The translations under genes were made by a program, and so were the position numbers. A stretch of 64,000 bases of DNA, taken from the NCBI RefSeq assembly GCF_009663395.1, contig NZ_QKNW01000001.1, forward strand, positions 1,178,001-1,242,000, given 5' to 3'. Below are positions 46,259 through 54,965 of the stretch, one piece after another. The notes beneath the pieces were generated by a model that did not search any database, had not been told where the DNA came from, and saw nothing but the letters and a program-made list of their open reading frames with translations. The DNA comes from Halosegnis longus (lineage in GTDB: Archaea > Halobacteriota > Halobacteria > Halobacteriales > Haloarculaceae). The first letter of the stretch is position 1. Each line of letters begins with the position of its first letter.

Positions 46259-46836
46259 GTCGCCGACAGCTCGTCCGCGCGGACGATACCGACCGCGACG
46301 GCCGCCTTCACCGCCTCCGCGGGCAGGAAGGTCAACGTTCCGCCAACGACGGCGGCCCCGACGCTCAGGTTCCCGAGCACGACCAGCCCGGCCGCGCCGA
46401 GCGCGTAGATGATAATCGTGCCCGCGACCAGCGCGGCAATAAGCTGCCACAGCGGGGCGTCGAGGTCACCGTCCGTTTCGACGCCGCCGTACGCGATAGC
46501 GCCGATGGCGATTGCGGCGAGCGGATACGACCAGAGGAACCCAGCGGTCGTCCCGACGAGCGGGCCGAAGCCGGCCGCGGCTCCCTCGAACACCGGGACG
46601 CCGACCGCACCGGCCGCCAGATACAGCGTCATCGAGACGCCGCCCCACACCGGTCCCAACAGCAGTCCGGCCATGAAGACGCCCAGTACCTGTAGCGTGA
46701 CGCTCGTCGGCGAGGCCGGATTCGGGAAGGTGACGTACGCGAACGCGCCTGTCAGCGCGGCCAGAAGCGCCGCCCGCACCAGATTCCCGACGACCTCGTC
46801 GCCGATGAGTTCTACCTGCTGTGTCTCGGTGCTCAT
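46255..46836 (-). CDS. bioY: Biotin transporter substrate-binding component BioY
   Basis: This 193-residue S component binds biotin in the membrane. The characteristic FPNPASPTSVTLQVLGVFMAG near residue 40 and the GFLWSYPLAAIAIGAIAYGG segment match BioY, with six hydrophobic segments. It is the first gene of bioY-ecfA-ecfT, and a BirA-type operator lies 13 nt upstream. The cell therefore imports biotin in a regulated way. Confidence 0.93.
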   Translation of the reverse strand: MSTETQQVELIGDEVVGNLVRAALLAALTGAFAYVTFPNPASPTSVTLQVLGVFMAGLLLGPVWGGVSMTLYLAAGAVGVPVFEGAAAGFGPLVGTTAGFLWSYPLAAIAIGAIAYGGVETDGDLDAPLWQLIAALVAGTIIIYALGAAGLVVLGNLSVGAAVVGGTLTFLPAEAVKAAVAVGIVRADELSAT

Positions 46837-46849
46837 TGCTCTCCTGTTC

Positions 46850-46881
46850 TCGTAAACTCACTTTTGTGTAGTGGTTTACGA
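46850..46881. promoter_or_regulatory. BirA-type biotin operator
   Basis: TCGTAAACT at 46850-46858 and GGTTTACGA at 46873-46881 form an inverted repeat with a 14-nt spacer. It fits the known BirA box (TTGTAAACC-N14/15/16-GGTTTACAA) described for bacteria and archaea, differing in only two positions per arm at most. It lies just upstream of bioY, so biotin-charged BirA should repress the importer. Confidence 0.78.
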
Positions 46882-46926
46882 ACCTGTCCCACAAGGATAA
46901 GTCGCTGCTACACGTACGTCTGGGGA

Positions 46927-47514
46927 ATGGACGAGCAAACCGAAGAGCTTCGTGACATCTTCATGGAGGTGTCCGACGAGGGGACCGTCACGGAGTCACA
47001 GGAGGCGGACAGGGGCTCGCTCACCGGCGGTGACGACGCCGACCGCATCGCCGCAGTCATCGACCAGATGCGCGAGCGGTACGAGTTCGCGACCGACCTC
47101 GACGCCGACGCGCTCGAAACGGTCGTCCGGGGCTACTTCGACGGCCGCACGGACAGCGACCTCGCCGCCGACCTCGACGTGTCGCGCGACACGGTCGCGC
47201 GTGCCCGACTCGATTTACATCTGATTCGCGACCGCGACCGCGAGGCACCATTCGACCTCGACTCCCTGCGTGACCTCGCCGACGCCTCGACTGCCGAGGC
47301 GGCTACCGAACTCGGCGTCTCCGACTCGACGGTGCGCCGCTACCGACGCGTCCTCGACGCCGAGGCGGAGTCCCGGCGCGTCTCCAAGCGGTTTTACTCC
47401 GCGTTCACCGACGCGATTCCCGACGCCGACCTCTCCGAGGCGATGACACAGGAGGCCGTCGAGGACGGCCTCGACGACGCCACCGACGGGATGGAGACGA
47501 ACGTCTCTTTTTAA
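46927..47514 (+). CDS. Cmi4-like helix-turn-helix protein
   Basis: This 195-residue protein has an acidic N-terminus and two helix-turn-helix-like segments, at about 65-100 (GRTDSDLAADLDVSRDTVARAR) and 105-140 (ASTAEAATELGVSDSTVRRYRRVL). It resembles the haloarchaeal family called conditioned-medium-induced protein 4. A DNA-binding regulatory role is inferred from the HTH pair. It is divergent from bioY and shares its control region. The stop overlaps a T-rich terminator. Confidence 0.7.
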   Translation: MDEQTEELRDIFMEVSDEGTVTESQEADRGSLTGGDDADRIAAVIDQMRERYEFATDLDADALETVVRGYFDGRTDSDLAADLDVSRDTVARARLDLHLIRDRDREAPFDLDSLRDLADASTAEAATELGVSDSTVRRYRRVLDAEAESRRVSKRFYSAFTDAIPDADLSEAMTQEAVEDGLDDATDGMETNVSF

Positions 47515-47515
47515 C
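47504..47515 (+). terminator. Oligo-T terminator at the end of the Cmi4-like gene
   Basis: gtctctttttaa ends the gene with five consecutive T residues overlapping the stop, consistent with archaeal T-tract termination. Confidence 0.4.
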
Positions 47516-47574
47516 CAATCGCGCACCACCGGGCCCATCGTCTGAGCGTTGCGGTGGCGGGCCACGGCGGTTGT

Positions 47575-47605
47575 ACGGTCCACCCGCTACCGACCGGTGG
47601 ACCGT
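47575..47605. promoter_or_regulatory. Perfect 10-bp inverted repeat upstream of the MATE gene
   Basis: ACGGTCCACC at 47575-47584 and GGTGGACCGT at 47596-47605 with an 11-nt spacer. This is the right size for a dimeric regulator (for example of the TetR or PadR kind, by analogy). It lies 57 nt before the efflux gene; alternatively it is a hairpin after the Cmi4-like gene. Confidence 0.45.
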
Positions 47606-47661
47606 CTGTTCGCCACTTCCGCGGTCGATAGACTCAACGGCGACGGTGCCGTCGGCTGGGT

Positions 47662-49032
47662 ATGGAGTGGGCTCGACTGCGAAGCGTCTGGAAGCGGACG
47701 CTCTCGCTGTCTGCGCCCATCGCGGCCGAGACCGTCGTCCGGACGGCGATGCGCACGACCGACGTACTCGTCACGGCGCTGTTTTCGCCTGCGGCCGTCG
47801 TCGCCGTCACGCTGGGTGACCTCTACGCCCGGTTCCCGCTGCGTATCGGTCTCGGACTCGGCGGCGGTGCGATTGCACTCTCCTCGCAGGACACGGGAGC
47901 CGGTGAGACAGCCAGCCGCGACGAGGCCATCACGCAGGCGCTGCTCATCGGGTTCCTCGTCGGACTCCCCTTCGCCGTCGGTGCACTCCTGTTTGCAGAG
48001 CCCGCCATCCGGCTGTTCGACCCGAGCGCAGAGGCGGTCCGACTCGGCGCGACGTATCTGGGCATCGTCCTCGTCACCGCCCCCGCCCGGCTCGTCACCC
48101 TCGTCGCGGCGCGCTCGCTCCAGGGGACCGGCGACACCCGCACCCCGATGTACATCAACATCTTCGTGAATCTCATCAACATCGTCGGCTCCGTCGTGCT
48201 CGGGCTCGGCCTGTTCGGCGCGCCCGACCTCCGGGTGGCCGGCGTCGGCTACGCCACCGCTACTGCCAACGTCACCGCCGCGACCCTGTTTCTCGGGGCG
48301 CTCGCCTCCGCCCGCACCGCACCGACCTTCGTCCGCCCGCGCAGTTTCACCGTCACGAAACAGCTGTTGCAGGTGTCGGTCCCCCGGACGCTGGAGGGAC
48401 TCATCTCCGAAGCGGCGCAGTTCCCGTTCAACGCCCTGCTGCTCTCGTTTCCCGCCGGGGACTCGGTCACCGCCGGCTTCCAGATTGCGCGTCGGCTCTA
48501 CCAGCAGGTGACCGCGCCGATTTCGCGCAGCTTCAACGTCGCGGCGTCCGTCCTCGTCGGGCAGGCGCTCGGTGAGGGTGACGCCGACCGCGCCCACTTC
48601 GAGGGCCGGGCCGTGGCCGGCCTCAGCGTCGCGCTCGTCGGACTGCTCGGTCTCGCGCTCGCGCTCGCGGCACCGTTCGCCGTCGGCGTCTTCGCGAGCG
48701 ACCCCGTGGTCGTCGAGTACGGCGTCGCCTTCGCGCGCGTCTACGGACTCGCCGGCGTGGCACTCGCGGCCTTCTCGGCGCTGTCGGGTGGACTACAGGG
48801 CGCAAGCGAGACGCGAATCCCCCTTCTCGCCCGGACGACCGCCCGGTTCGGCCTGTTCGTCGGGCTCTCGTGGCTGCTCGCGCTCACGCTCGGCTACGGT
48901 CCCGTCGGCGTCTACGTCGGGATGGGACTGTCGTATCTGTGGATGGCACTCGTCGTCTGGTGGGGCTTCGAGCGGACGGCGTGGGCACCCCGCGCCGCCG
49001 AGATGATGTCCGAGCGTGCAGAAAGCGTCTAG
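47662..49032 (+). CDS. MATE-family efflux transporter
   Basis: This 456-residue protein has twelve hydrophobic segments in two homologous halves and the MATE string SAPIAAETVVRTAMRTTDVL near the start. QGTGDTRTPMYINIFVN follows at mid-length and GGLQGASETRIPLLART in the second half. It exports drugs or metabolites with Na+ or H+; the substrate is not predictable. A perfect inverted repeat upstream suggests regulated expression. It converges on citrate synthase with a 4-nt overlap. Confidence 0.9.
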   Translation: MEWARLRSVWKRTLSLSAPIAAETVVRTAMRTTDVLVTALFSPAAVVAVTLGDLYARFPLRIGLGLGGGAIALSSQDTGAGETASRDEAITQALLIGFLVGLPFAVGALLFAEPAIRLFDPSAEAVRLGATYLGIVLVTAPARLVTLVAARSLQGTGDTRTPMYINIFVNLINIVGSVVLGLGLFGAPDLRVAGVGYATATANVTAATLFLGALASARTAPTFVRPRSFTVTKQLLQVSVPRTLEGLISEAAQFPFNALLLSFPAGDSVTAGFQIARRLYQQVTAPISRSFNVAASVLVGQALGEGDADRAHFEGRAVAGLSVALVGLLGLALALAAPFAVGVFASDPVVVEYGVAFARVYGLAGVALAAFSALSGGLQGASETRIPLLARTTARFGLFVGLSWLLALTLGYGPVGVYVGMGLSYLWMALVVWWGFERTAWAPRAAEMMSERAESV

Positions 49033-50180
49033 CGCTCTTCGAGCGGGACGAACTCGCGGTCCTTCTCGCCGGTGTAGCGAGCGCGCGGACGGATGAGTCG
49101 GTTTTCCGCCTGGTACTCCAGCGTGTGGCCGACCCAGCCGCCGGCGCGGGCCATCGCGAAGATGGGCGTGAACATGTCGACCGGGATTCCGAGCTGGTAG
49201 TAGACGGTGCCGGAGTAGAAGTCGACGTTCGGCGCGATGCCCTTCGAGACGAGTCCCTGCTCCTCGAAGTGCTGTTCGATGGCGTCGGCCAGCTCGTACC
49301 AGTTGGTCCCCTCGGCCGTCGCGTTCAGCTCCTCGGACTTCTTCTCTAGGATGACCGCACGCGGGTCCTTCACGCCGTAGACGCGGTGGCCCATGCCGGG
49401 GACGCGCCAGTCTTCCTGCTCGCCCTTCTTCTCGACGTACTCGACGGGGTCGGCACCCTGCTCGTCGATGTCGAGCAGCATCTCCATCACGTCCTGATTT
49501 GCCCCGCCGTGGAGCGGCCCGGAGAGCGCGCCGATGCCGCCGGTCACGGCCGAGTACATGTCGGCCATCGTGGAGCCGATGACCATCGAGGTGAACGTGG
49601 AGGCGTTCAGCCCGTGGTCGGCGTGAAGCGTGAGCGCCTGGTCGAACGTCTCCTCTGCCACCTCGTCCGGCTCCTCGCCGGTGAGCATGTAGAGGAAGTT
49701 CGCGGCGTAGCCGAGTTCGGGGTCCGGGTCGACCGGCTCCTCGCCGCGTCGGTAGCGGTCGAACGCCGCTAGCACGGTCGGAATCTTCGCCGTCAGCCGG
49801 CGACCCTTCCGGCGCGAGGCGGCCTGGTCCGCGGCCGGCACGTCGGCCTCGTCGTCTTCTGCGGAGAGATACGAGACGAGCGTCCGGAGCGCGGCCATCG
49901 GCTCTTCGTCGGCCGCCGCGAGCGCCTCTGCGGTCTCGAGGACGGCGTCTTCGACGCCCCGCTCCTCGGCGATGGAGTCAGCGAAGGCCGCGAGTTCGGA
50001 TTCGGTCGGTAGCTCGCCGTTCCAGAGCAGATACAGCACCTCCTCGAAGCTCGCTTCCGTCGCGAGGTCTTCGATGGCGTAGCCGCAGTAGACCAGCTTT
50101 CCGGCGTCCCCGTCGATGAAACTGAGTTCCGACTCCGCGACGAGCACACCTTCGAGCCCCTTCCTGAGTTCGTCTGACAT
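49029..50180 (-). CDS. Citrate synthase
   Basis: This 383-residue enzyme condenses oxaloacetate and acetyl-CoA at the entry to the citric acid cycle. The catalytic strings GALSGPLHGGANQDVME, MGHRVYGVKDPRA and APNVDFYSG hold the active His and Asp residues. N-terminal LVYCGYAIEDLA fits type I-archaeal enzymes. The start at 50180 (MSDELRKGLEGV) agrees with family length. A 2-methylcitrate synthase cannot be excluded from sequence alone. Confidence 0.93.
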   Translation of the reverse strand: MSDELRKGLEGVLVAESELSFIDGDAGKLVYCGYAIEDLATEASFEEVLYLLWNGELPTESELAAFADSIAEERGVEDAVLETAEALAAADEEPMAALRTLVSYLSAEDDEADVPAADQAASRRKGRRLTAKIPTVLAAFDRYRRGEEPVDPDPELGYAANFLYMLTGEEPDEVAEETFDQALTLHADHGLNASTFTSMVIGSTMADMYSAVTGGIGALSGPLHGGANQDVMEMLLDIDEQGADPVEYVEKKGEQEDWRVPGMGHRVYGVKDPRAVILEKKSEELNATAEGTNWYELADAIEQHFEEQGLVSKGIAPNVDFYSGTVYYQLGIPVDMFTPIFAMARAGGWVGHTLEYQAENRLIRPRARYTGEKDREFVPLEER

Positions 50181-50279
50181 ACCCCGGATTCTGAGGGCGC
50201 TACAAAAAGGATTGTCGTTCAGGCACATCCATGACAGTCCGGGACGGACGCTTTTGTCATCTCCCGGCGAAGGCGGGGT

Positions 50280-51488
50280 ATGCCACAGGAAGTCGAGTAC
50301 GAACCGGTCAGCGTGAAGGAGCTACTGGCGGAGATGAAAGACACCGCCGAACTGCTCATCGACCTCTCGTACTCCGCCATCCTGTTGCGGTCGAACGCCG
50401 TCGCCGAGGAGGTGCTGGAACTCGAATCCCGGATGGACGTGCTCCAGCTTCGCGCCCGGATGAGCCTGCTGATGGCCGCACGCAGCCCCGACGACGCCGA
50501 AGCGCTCGCCCCCGTCCTCGGTATCGTCGGCGCGGCCGAGAAGGTGTCCGACGCCGCGGGCGACATCGCGAAGGTCATCCTCGAGGACGTGGGGCTGCCG
50601 GAGGCGATGCGCGCCGCGCTCCCCGAGTCGGTCGAGACGCTGGTTCGCACGGAAATCAGCGCCGACTCCCCGCTCGTGGGGCAGTCGCTCGGCGAGTCGA
50701 ACCTGGAGACCGAGACGGGCGTGCGCGTCATCGCCGTCCGGCGAGCGGGCGACTGGCTCACCGACCCCGACGCCGAGACAGTGCTTCGGGGTGGCGACGT
50801 GGCGCTGCTCCGCGGGCCCGAACTCGGCATCACGGGCGTCTACGAGAAGCTCTCGGGCCAACAGTACGAGCCGCCCGAACCGCCGGCCGAATCGTCCGCC
50901 GACCTCGAACGCGCGATGGACTCCGTCGTCCTCATGAAAGACGTGTCCGAACTGGCCGTCGACTTGGCGTACGGTGCGGTGTTGTTCGACGACGACGCGC
51001 TCGCCGAGGAGGTGCTCGACTTGGAAGCCGAGGTGGACGCGCTCCAGTCGCGGTTCGAGGCGTGGACCCTGCAGGCGGCCGCCGAGGTCGACGACCCGGT
51101 CTCGCTGCGCGGACTGGTCCACCTCGCGGCCGCGACGGAGGTCATCTCCGACGCGGCGCTCGAAATCAGCGAGGGCGTGCTCCGGGGGTTGGACAGTCAC
51201 CCGGTCATCCGCGAGGCCGTGCTCGAATCCGACGAAATCATCGCCCGCTACGTGGTCGGCGAGGGAAGCCCGCTCGCGGGTCGCACCCTCGGTGAGGTGG
51301 CCGTCAAGACCGAAACCGGGATGCGCGTCATCGCCGTCAGACGGGGCGACGAGTCGCGTGCGCCGACCGGCAAGCAGACCGGTTGGGTCGTCTCGCCCGG
51401 CCCGGAGACGAAACTCGACGCCGGCGACGTACTCATCGCGAAGGGGACGCGGACCGGGGCCGAGCGGATGGTCGAGCTAACCGCGTAG
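50280..51488 (+). CDS. PhoU/TrkA_C tandem-repeat protein (potassium-channel-related)
   Basis: This 402-residue soluble protein has two repeats of PhoU-like helices followed by TrkA_C (RCK_C) domains, about 10-190 and 215-400. The helical parts share NAVAEEVLELESRMDVLQ versus DALAEEVLDLEAEVDALQ. The TrkA_C parts share LVGQSLGESNLETETGVRVIAVRR versus LAGRTLGEVAVKTETGMRVIAVRR. Such proteins gate or sense with K+ channels; no channel gene is adjacent, so partner and ligand are unknown. Confidence 0.82.
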   Translation: MPQEVEYEPVSVKELLAEMKDTAELLIDLSYSAILLRSNAVAEEVLELESRMDVLQLRARMSLLMAARSPDDAEALAPVLGIVGAAEKVSDAAGDIAKVILEDVGLPEAMRAALPESVETLVRTEISADSPLVGQSLGESNLETETGVRVIAVRRAGDWLTDPDAETVLRGGDVALLRGPELGITGVYEKLSGQQYEPPEPPAESSADLERAMDSVVLMKDVSELAVDLAYGAVLFDDDALAEEVLDLEAEVDALQSRFEAWTLQAAAEVDDPVSLRGLVHLAAATEVISDAALEISEGVLRGLDSHPVIREAVLESDEIIARYVVGEGSPLAGRTLGEVAVKTETGMRVIAVRRGDESRAPTGKQTGWVVSPGPETKLDAGDVLIAKGTRTGAERMVELTA

Positions 51489-51761
51489 CTACTCCGCGCG
51501 CGCGAGCCGAATCGCCGAGCCGAGCGTGAAGATGGCCGCGAGCAGCAAGCCGAGTCCGACCGCGAGCACGAAGCCGAGCGCGAGATACGCCGCGTCGGGA
51601 CGCGGGCCGTCGGCTCCGACGATGGTGCCGTGCGTGAACACGGCGGCGACGAGGATGCTGATAGCGAAGCCGATGGCCGCGTTCCGGCGGACGTGGAGGG
51701 CGGCGATGAACCGCGCGACGCCCGGACGGTCCGGGGCCTCCGGCTGGTCTGTCTCGCTCAC
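51489..51761 (-). CDS. Small two-helix membrane protein
   Basis: This 90-residue protein has an acidic and basic leader, then hydrophobic segments at about 31-48 and 59-82, with GADGPRPDAAYLALGF between. It is a conserved haloarchaeal type of unknown function. It abuts the PhoU/TrkA_C gene convergently, with adjacent stop codons. Confidence 0.65.
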   Translation of the reverse strand: MSETDQPEAPDRPGVARFIAALHVRRNAAIGFAISILVAAVFTHGTIVGADGPRPDAAYLALGFVLAVGLGLLLAAIFTLGSAIRLARAE

Positions 51762-51800
51762 ACCTCCCGTACGCTTGTCGTCGGCAAAGCCGTTGTGCCG

Positions 51801-52475
51801 TCAGGTCGTGCGGAAGGCGCGGTCGCCCGCGTCACCGAGTCCGGGCACGATGAAGCCGTCCTCGTCGAGCCGCTCGTCGATAGCGACGGTCAACAGGTCC
51901 GTCTCCGGGAACGCCTCGTTGACGCGGACGAGTCCCGGCGGGCCGGCCACGGCCGAGAGCACGAGCGTGCGCTCCGGGTTCGCGTCCTCGAGCACGTGGT
52001 CGAGTACCGTCACCATCGTGGAGCCGGTCGCGAGCATCGGGTCGGCGATGATGACCGTGTCGTCCTCGGAGATGTCGGGCAGCTTCACGTAGTCGACGGT
52101 GATGGGGAACTCGCCGTCCTCGTTCATGCCCGCCTCCTCGTCGCGGCCCGCCGAGATGACGCCCTGCTTCGCGCGGGGGAACGCCTTCAGTAAGCCTTCG
52201 ACGAACGGCGTCGCGGCCCGGAGGACGTTGATGATGACCACGTCGTCGAGTCCCTTCACGCGCTCGCCGGTCGTCTCGGAAAGCGGCGTGGTGATGGAGA
52301 CGAACTCCGTCTCCATCGCGCCGTCGATGATTTCGTAGCCACAGATGCGACCCAACTTTACGAGCCCCTTGCGGAAGCCCACCTGTTCCGTCTCGACGGA
52401 GCGAAGCCGCGAGAGCGTGTGTTTCGCGAGCGCGTGGCCGACGACGTATGCGTCGTCGCGGTCCTCGATTGGCAT
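51801..52475 (-). CDS. upp: Uracil phosphoribosyltransferase
   Basis: This 224-residue salvage enzyme makes UMP from uracil and PRPP. The PRPP motif [20 protein letters not shown] and the uracil site [14 protein letters not shown]-like string are typical. Full length. It is located apart from pyrC, which serves de novo synthesis. Confidence 0.94.
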   Translation of the reverse strand: MPIEDRDDAYVVGHALAKHTLSRLRSVETEQVGFRKGLVKLGRICGYEIIDGAMETEFVSITTPLSETTGERVKGLDDVVIINVLRAATPFVEGLLKAFPRAKQGVISAGRDEEAGMNEDGEFPITVDYVKLPDISEDDTVIIADPMLATGSTMVTVLDHVLEDANPERTLVLSAVAGPPGLVRVNEAFPETDLLTVAIDERLDEDGFIVPGLGDAGDRAFRTT

Positions 52476-52514
52476 ACACGAAGGCCCAACGCCCGAGCGG
52501 ATAAATTCCTCCGT

Positions 52515-52697
52515 TTATTGTCGCAACACGACCAGATACGTTAAGACGGTGATGACGGCGGTCGCGGTGACGAAGTTCTGGGTCGTCAGCTGTGCGATGT
52601 CGGCGAACTCCAACCCCCACAGGACGACGTAGCTGAACACGGCAGACAGGAGCACGTCAAGCACGAGCAACACGCGAATGTCCCCATCACTGGCCAT
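52515..52697 (-). CDS. Small membrane protein
   Basis: This 60-residue protein has two hydrophobic helices at about 10-30 and 37-58 (LLVLDVLLSAVFSYVVLWGL, then FVTATAVITVLTYLVVL). Similar small genes follow upp in haloarchaea. The function is unknown. Confidence 0.6.
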   Translation of the reverse strand: MASDGDIRVLLVLDVLLSAVFSYVVLWGLEFADIAQLTTQNFVTATAVITVLTYLVVLRQ

Positions 52698-52775
52698 TGG
52701 TTGTCACTCCCCGCTGGTCCACTTAGTTCCCTCGCCCGACACCACACTGATGAATCCCCCCAGCGTACGCCGGCT

Positions 52776-53171
52776 ATGCGCGAGGTCTCCGTCAGCCGGT
52801 TCGTCCCCGCTCCCCCCGAGGAAGTCGAGCGGCTGCTCACGCCGGCCCGACTCATCGAAGCCGAGGGGAGTTTCACCGTCCGCGACACGACCGAACGCGA
52901 CGGCCAGACGGTCGTCACGGCCGGCCGCGCCGGACTCGAACTCACCTTCGTCTTCGAGGCCGGCGAGCGCCGTCTCAGCTACGAGCAGGTGCGCGGCCCG
53001 CTCGCACACCTCGCAACGACGGTCTCCTACGAGCCGGACGACGAAGGGACGACGCTCACGCTCGACTCCACTGTCGCCACCGGCGGTCCCGGCATCGTCG
53101 ACAGAGTCGCCGCGTGGAAACGCAAGGGCGAACTCAAACGCGCCATCGCGACGCTCACGCGCGAACTCTGA
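52776..53171 (+). CDS. SRPBCC (START-like) superfamily protein
   Basis: This 131-residue protein begins REVSVSRFVPAPPEEVERLLTPARLIEAEGSF, typical of polyketide-cyclase/START-like hydrophobic-cavity folds. It ends with a long helix VDRVAAWKRKGELKRAIATL. It likely binds a lipid-like or coenzyme Q-like ligand; the ligand is unknown. The ATG at 52776 was chosen because it begins the first beta strand. Confidence 0.75.
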   Translation: MREVSVSRFVPAPPEEVERLLTPARLIEAEGSFTVRDTTERDGQTVVTAGRAGLELTFVFEAGERRLSYEQVRGPLAHLATTVSYEPDDEGTTLTLDSTVATGGPGIVDRVAAWKRKGELKRAIATLTREL

Positions 53172-53211
53172 GCCGCGCCAGAACTATGTGTCCGTGTACC
53201 ACACATGGGGT

Positions 53212-53436
53212 ATGGGACTGTTGAGCACGGCCAAGGAGGTCCTCGAAGCGTCCACCCAGTCACCGAACCGCGGGGAGTCGAGCGAGGAGGTCTCCGACGG
53301 CTCCTACTGGTGTTACGACTGCAGCGAGCGCATCCGTGACGTCGACCACGACGGTGAGGAGACGCCGGCGTGTCCGTCGTGTGGCGACGACATGGAGTTC
53401 GAGCGGAGCGCCTCGACGACGGGGTGTGCCTGCTAG
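53212..53436 (+). CDS. Zinc-ribbon protein
   Basis: This 74-residue protein carries a four-cysteine zinc ribbon: Cys34 and Cys37 (WCYDCSE), then Cys55 and Cys58 (ACPSCGDD), with two further cysteines at the end (TTGCAC). A Ser/Glu-rich region comes first. The function is unknown. Its 3' end overlaps the convergent CobW GTPase gene by 4 nt. Confidence 0.75.
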   Translation: MGLLSTAKEVLEASTQSPNRGESSEEVSDGSYWCYDCSERIRDVDHDGEETPACPSCGDDMEFERSASTTGCAC

Positions 53437-54593
53437 AAGTCGTACGTCGCGTCCACCGGAAACCGATTTTCGTACTCGCCGTCGGCGTCGACGAGACACG
53501 CCTCGAACGACTCTCGTATCTGTGTTTCGTCCATCTCGCGGCCGATGACGACGAGCTCGGTTCGACGGTCGCCGTGGTCGCCCCACGCGAGGTCCGGGTG
53601 CATCCGGCGTTGCATCTCCTGTCTGGTCTCCGACATCGCGGCCACCCACTGCTCGCCGGGGGTGAGCCGCGCCGACGGGCCGGCCTGACTGAACTGATGG
53701 CGGTGCTCGTCGTTGCCGGCGACCCACACCTGTCCTTTCGACCGGACGACCGACTCGGGCAGCGAGTCGACGAACGCCTCGAACGCCTCGCCGTCGACGG
53801 GTCGCTCGGCCCGGATGACGAAGGAGTCGATGCCGTACTCCGACTGGGGCGAGTGGTCGTGATCGTGATCTGCGTGTTCTGCCGCCCGCTGCCACGCCGC
53901 CGTCTCGCTGGTCGTCTCGAGGTCGAACAGCCCGGTGGCGAGTATCTCGCCGGGGTCGACGGCCCCCTCCTCCGTTCGGACGATGCGGGCTTCGGGGTTC
54001 AGCGATTCGAGCAGCGTCTCCGTCTCGCCGAGCGTCTGTTCGTCCACGAGGTCGCACTTGTTGAGGAGGATGACGTTCGCACACTCCACCTGACCGACGA
54101 GCAGGTCAGAGAGCGGCCGGCGGTCGGTCTTCCGGTCGGCCTGGCCGGTCCGGGTGCGGCGCACGTCCTCGACGGCGGCCGTCTCGTCTGAGCTGAGGGT
54201 CTCGCGGAACGTCTCGGCGTTGACCACCGTCGCGAGCGTGTCGAGGTCATACGGGGCCGACGCCGCGCCGGTGGTGAACAGCCGCGCGACGGGGGCCGGC
54301 TCGGAGATGCCCGACGACTCCACGACCAGCGCCTCGAACTCGCGTTCGCGTGCCAGCCGGCTCACCTCGACCTCGAGGTCGTCTCGCAGGTCACAGCAGA
54401 TACAGCCGTTGGACAGCTCCGCGACCCCGTCTTCCTGATTTTCGACCAACTGCGCGTCGACGTTCACCTCGCCCATGTCGTTGACGAGGACGGCGATTTC
54501 GCGCCCGCCGGCGTTTTCGAGCAGGTGATTCAGCGTCGTGGTCTTGCCCGCGCCCAACGCACCGCTGAGTATCGTTACCGGTATCCCGTCCAT
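53433..54593 (-). CDS. CobW-family GTPase (metal chaperone)
   Basis: This 386-residue protein has the P-loop GALGAGKT (11-18), the metal-binding Cys64-x-Cys66-Cys67 (SNGCICC) and GTP motifs VVESSGISEPAPV and LNKCDLVDE. Between the domains lies a His/Asp run (EHADHDHDHSP), typical of metal sensors or chaperones of the G3E family. It probably delivers Zn or Co to a target enzyme. The C-terminal domain has the CobW_C fold. Start at 54593 (MDGIPVTILSGALGAGKT). Confidence 0.88.
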   Translation of the reverse strand: MDGIPVTILSGALGAGKTTTLNHLLENAGGREIAVLVNDMGEVNVDAQLVENQEDGVAELSNGCICCDLRDDLEVEVSRLAREREFEALVVESSGISEPAPVARLFTTGAASAPYDLDTLATVVNAETFRETLSSDETAAVEDVRRTRTGQADRKTDRRPLSDLLVGQVECANVILLNKCDLVDEQTLGETETLLESLNPEARIVRTEEGAVDPGEILATGLFDLETTSETAAWQRAAEHADHDHDHSPQSEYGIDSFVIRAERPVDGEAFEAFVDSLPESVVRSKGQVWVAGNDEHRHQFSQAGPSARLTPGEQWVAAMSETRQEMQRRMHPDLAWGDHGDRRTELVVIGREMDETQIRESFEACLVDADGEYENRFPVDATYDF

Positions 54594-54668
54594 GGGTGGC
54601 GTTCGACACGGGGGCACTTAGCAACCACGCGGGTCAGGGTTAAGTCGTCGTACCCGAGTCGTTGTGAC

Positions 54669-54965
54669 ATGGATATCGAGACGCGTATCAGGCAGTTCCG
54701 CGAGTGGCTCGAAGCGTGGGCCCGCGGGCTCTACCACGGGATGGTGTCACACCCGGCGTACGAACTCATCGAGAAGGAGGCCGAAGATCAAGAGGACGCC
54801 TTCCTGCTCGCGTGTTTCCCCGACGCCTTCGGCATCCCGAGTCCGGTCTCCTACTACACGGCCGAACTGCTCCCGTATCTCGCCGAGGAGTTCGCCCAGT
54901 GGGAGCGCCGGATGTGGGACCGCGAGTCGGTGCTCGAACGCAAAGGCCAGCAGTACCACTTCTGA
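54669..54965 (+). CDS. Small helical protein coupled to the Get3-like ATPase
   Basis: This 98-residue helical protein has tryptophans and tyrosines but no known motif (GLYHGMVSHPAYELIEKEAED, then FPDAFGIPSPVSYYTAELLP). Its stop overlaps the start of the ArsA/Get3-like gene by 1 nt (TGATG). The tight link suggests a partner for the ATPase or a shared membrane target; this is inference only. Confidence 0.65.
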   Translation: MDIETRIRQFREWLEAWARGLYHGMVSHPAYELIEKEAEDQEDAFLLACFPDAFGIPSPVSYYTAELLPYLAEEFAQWERRMWDRESVLERKGQQYHF

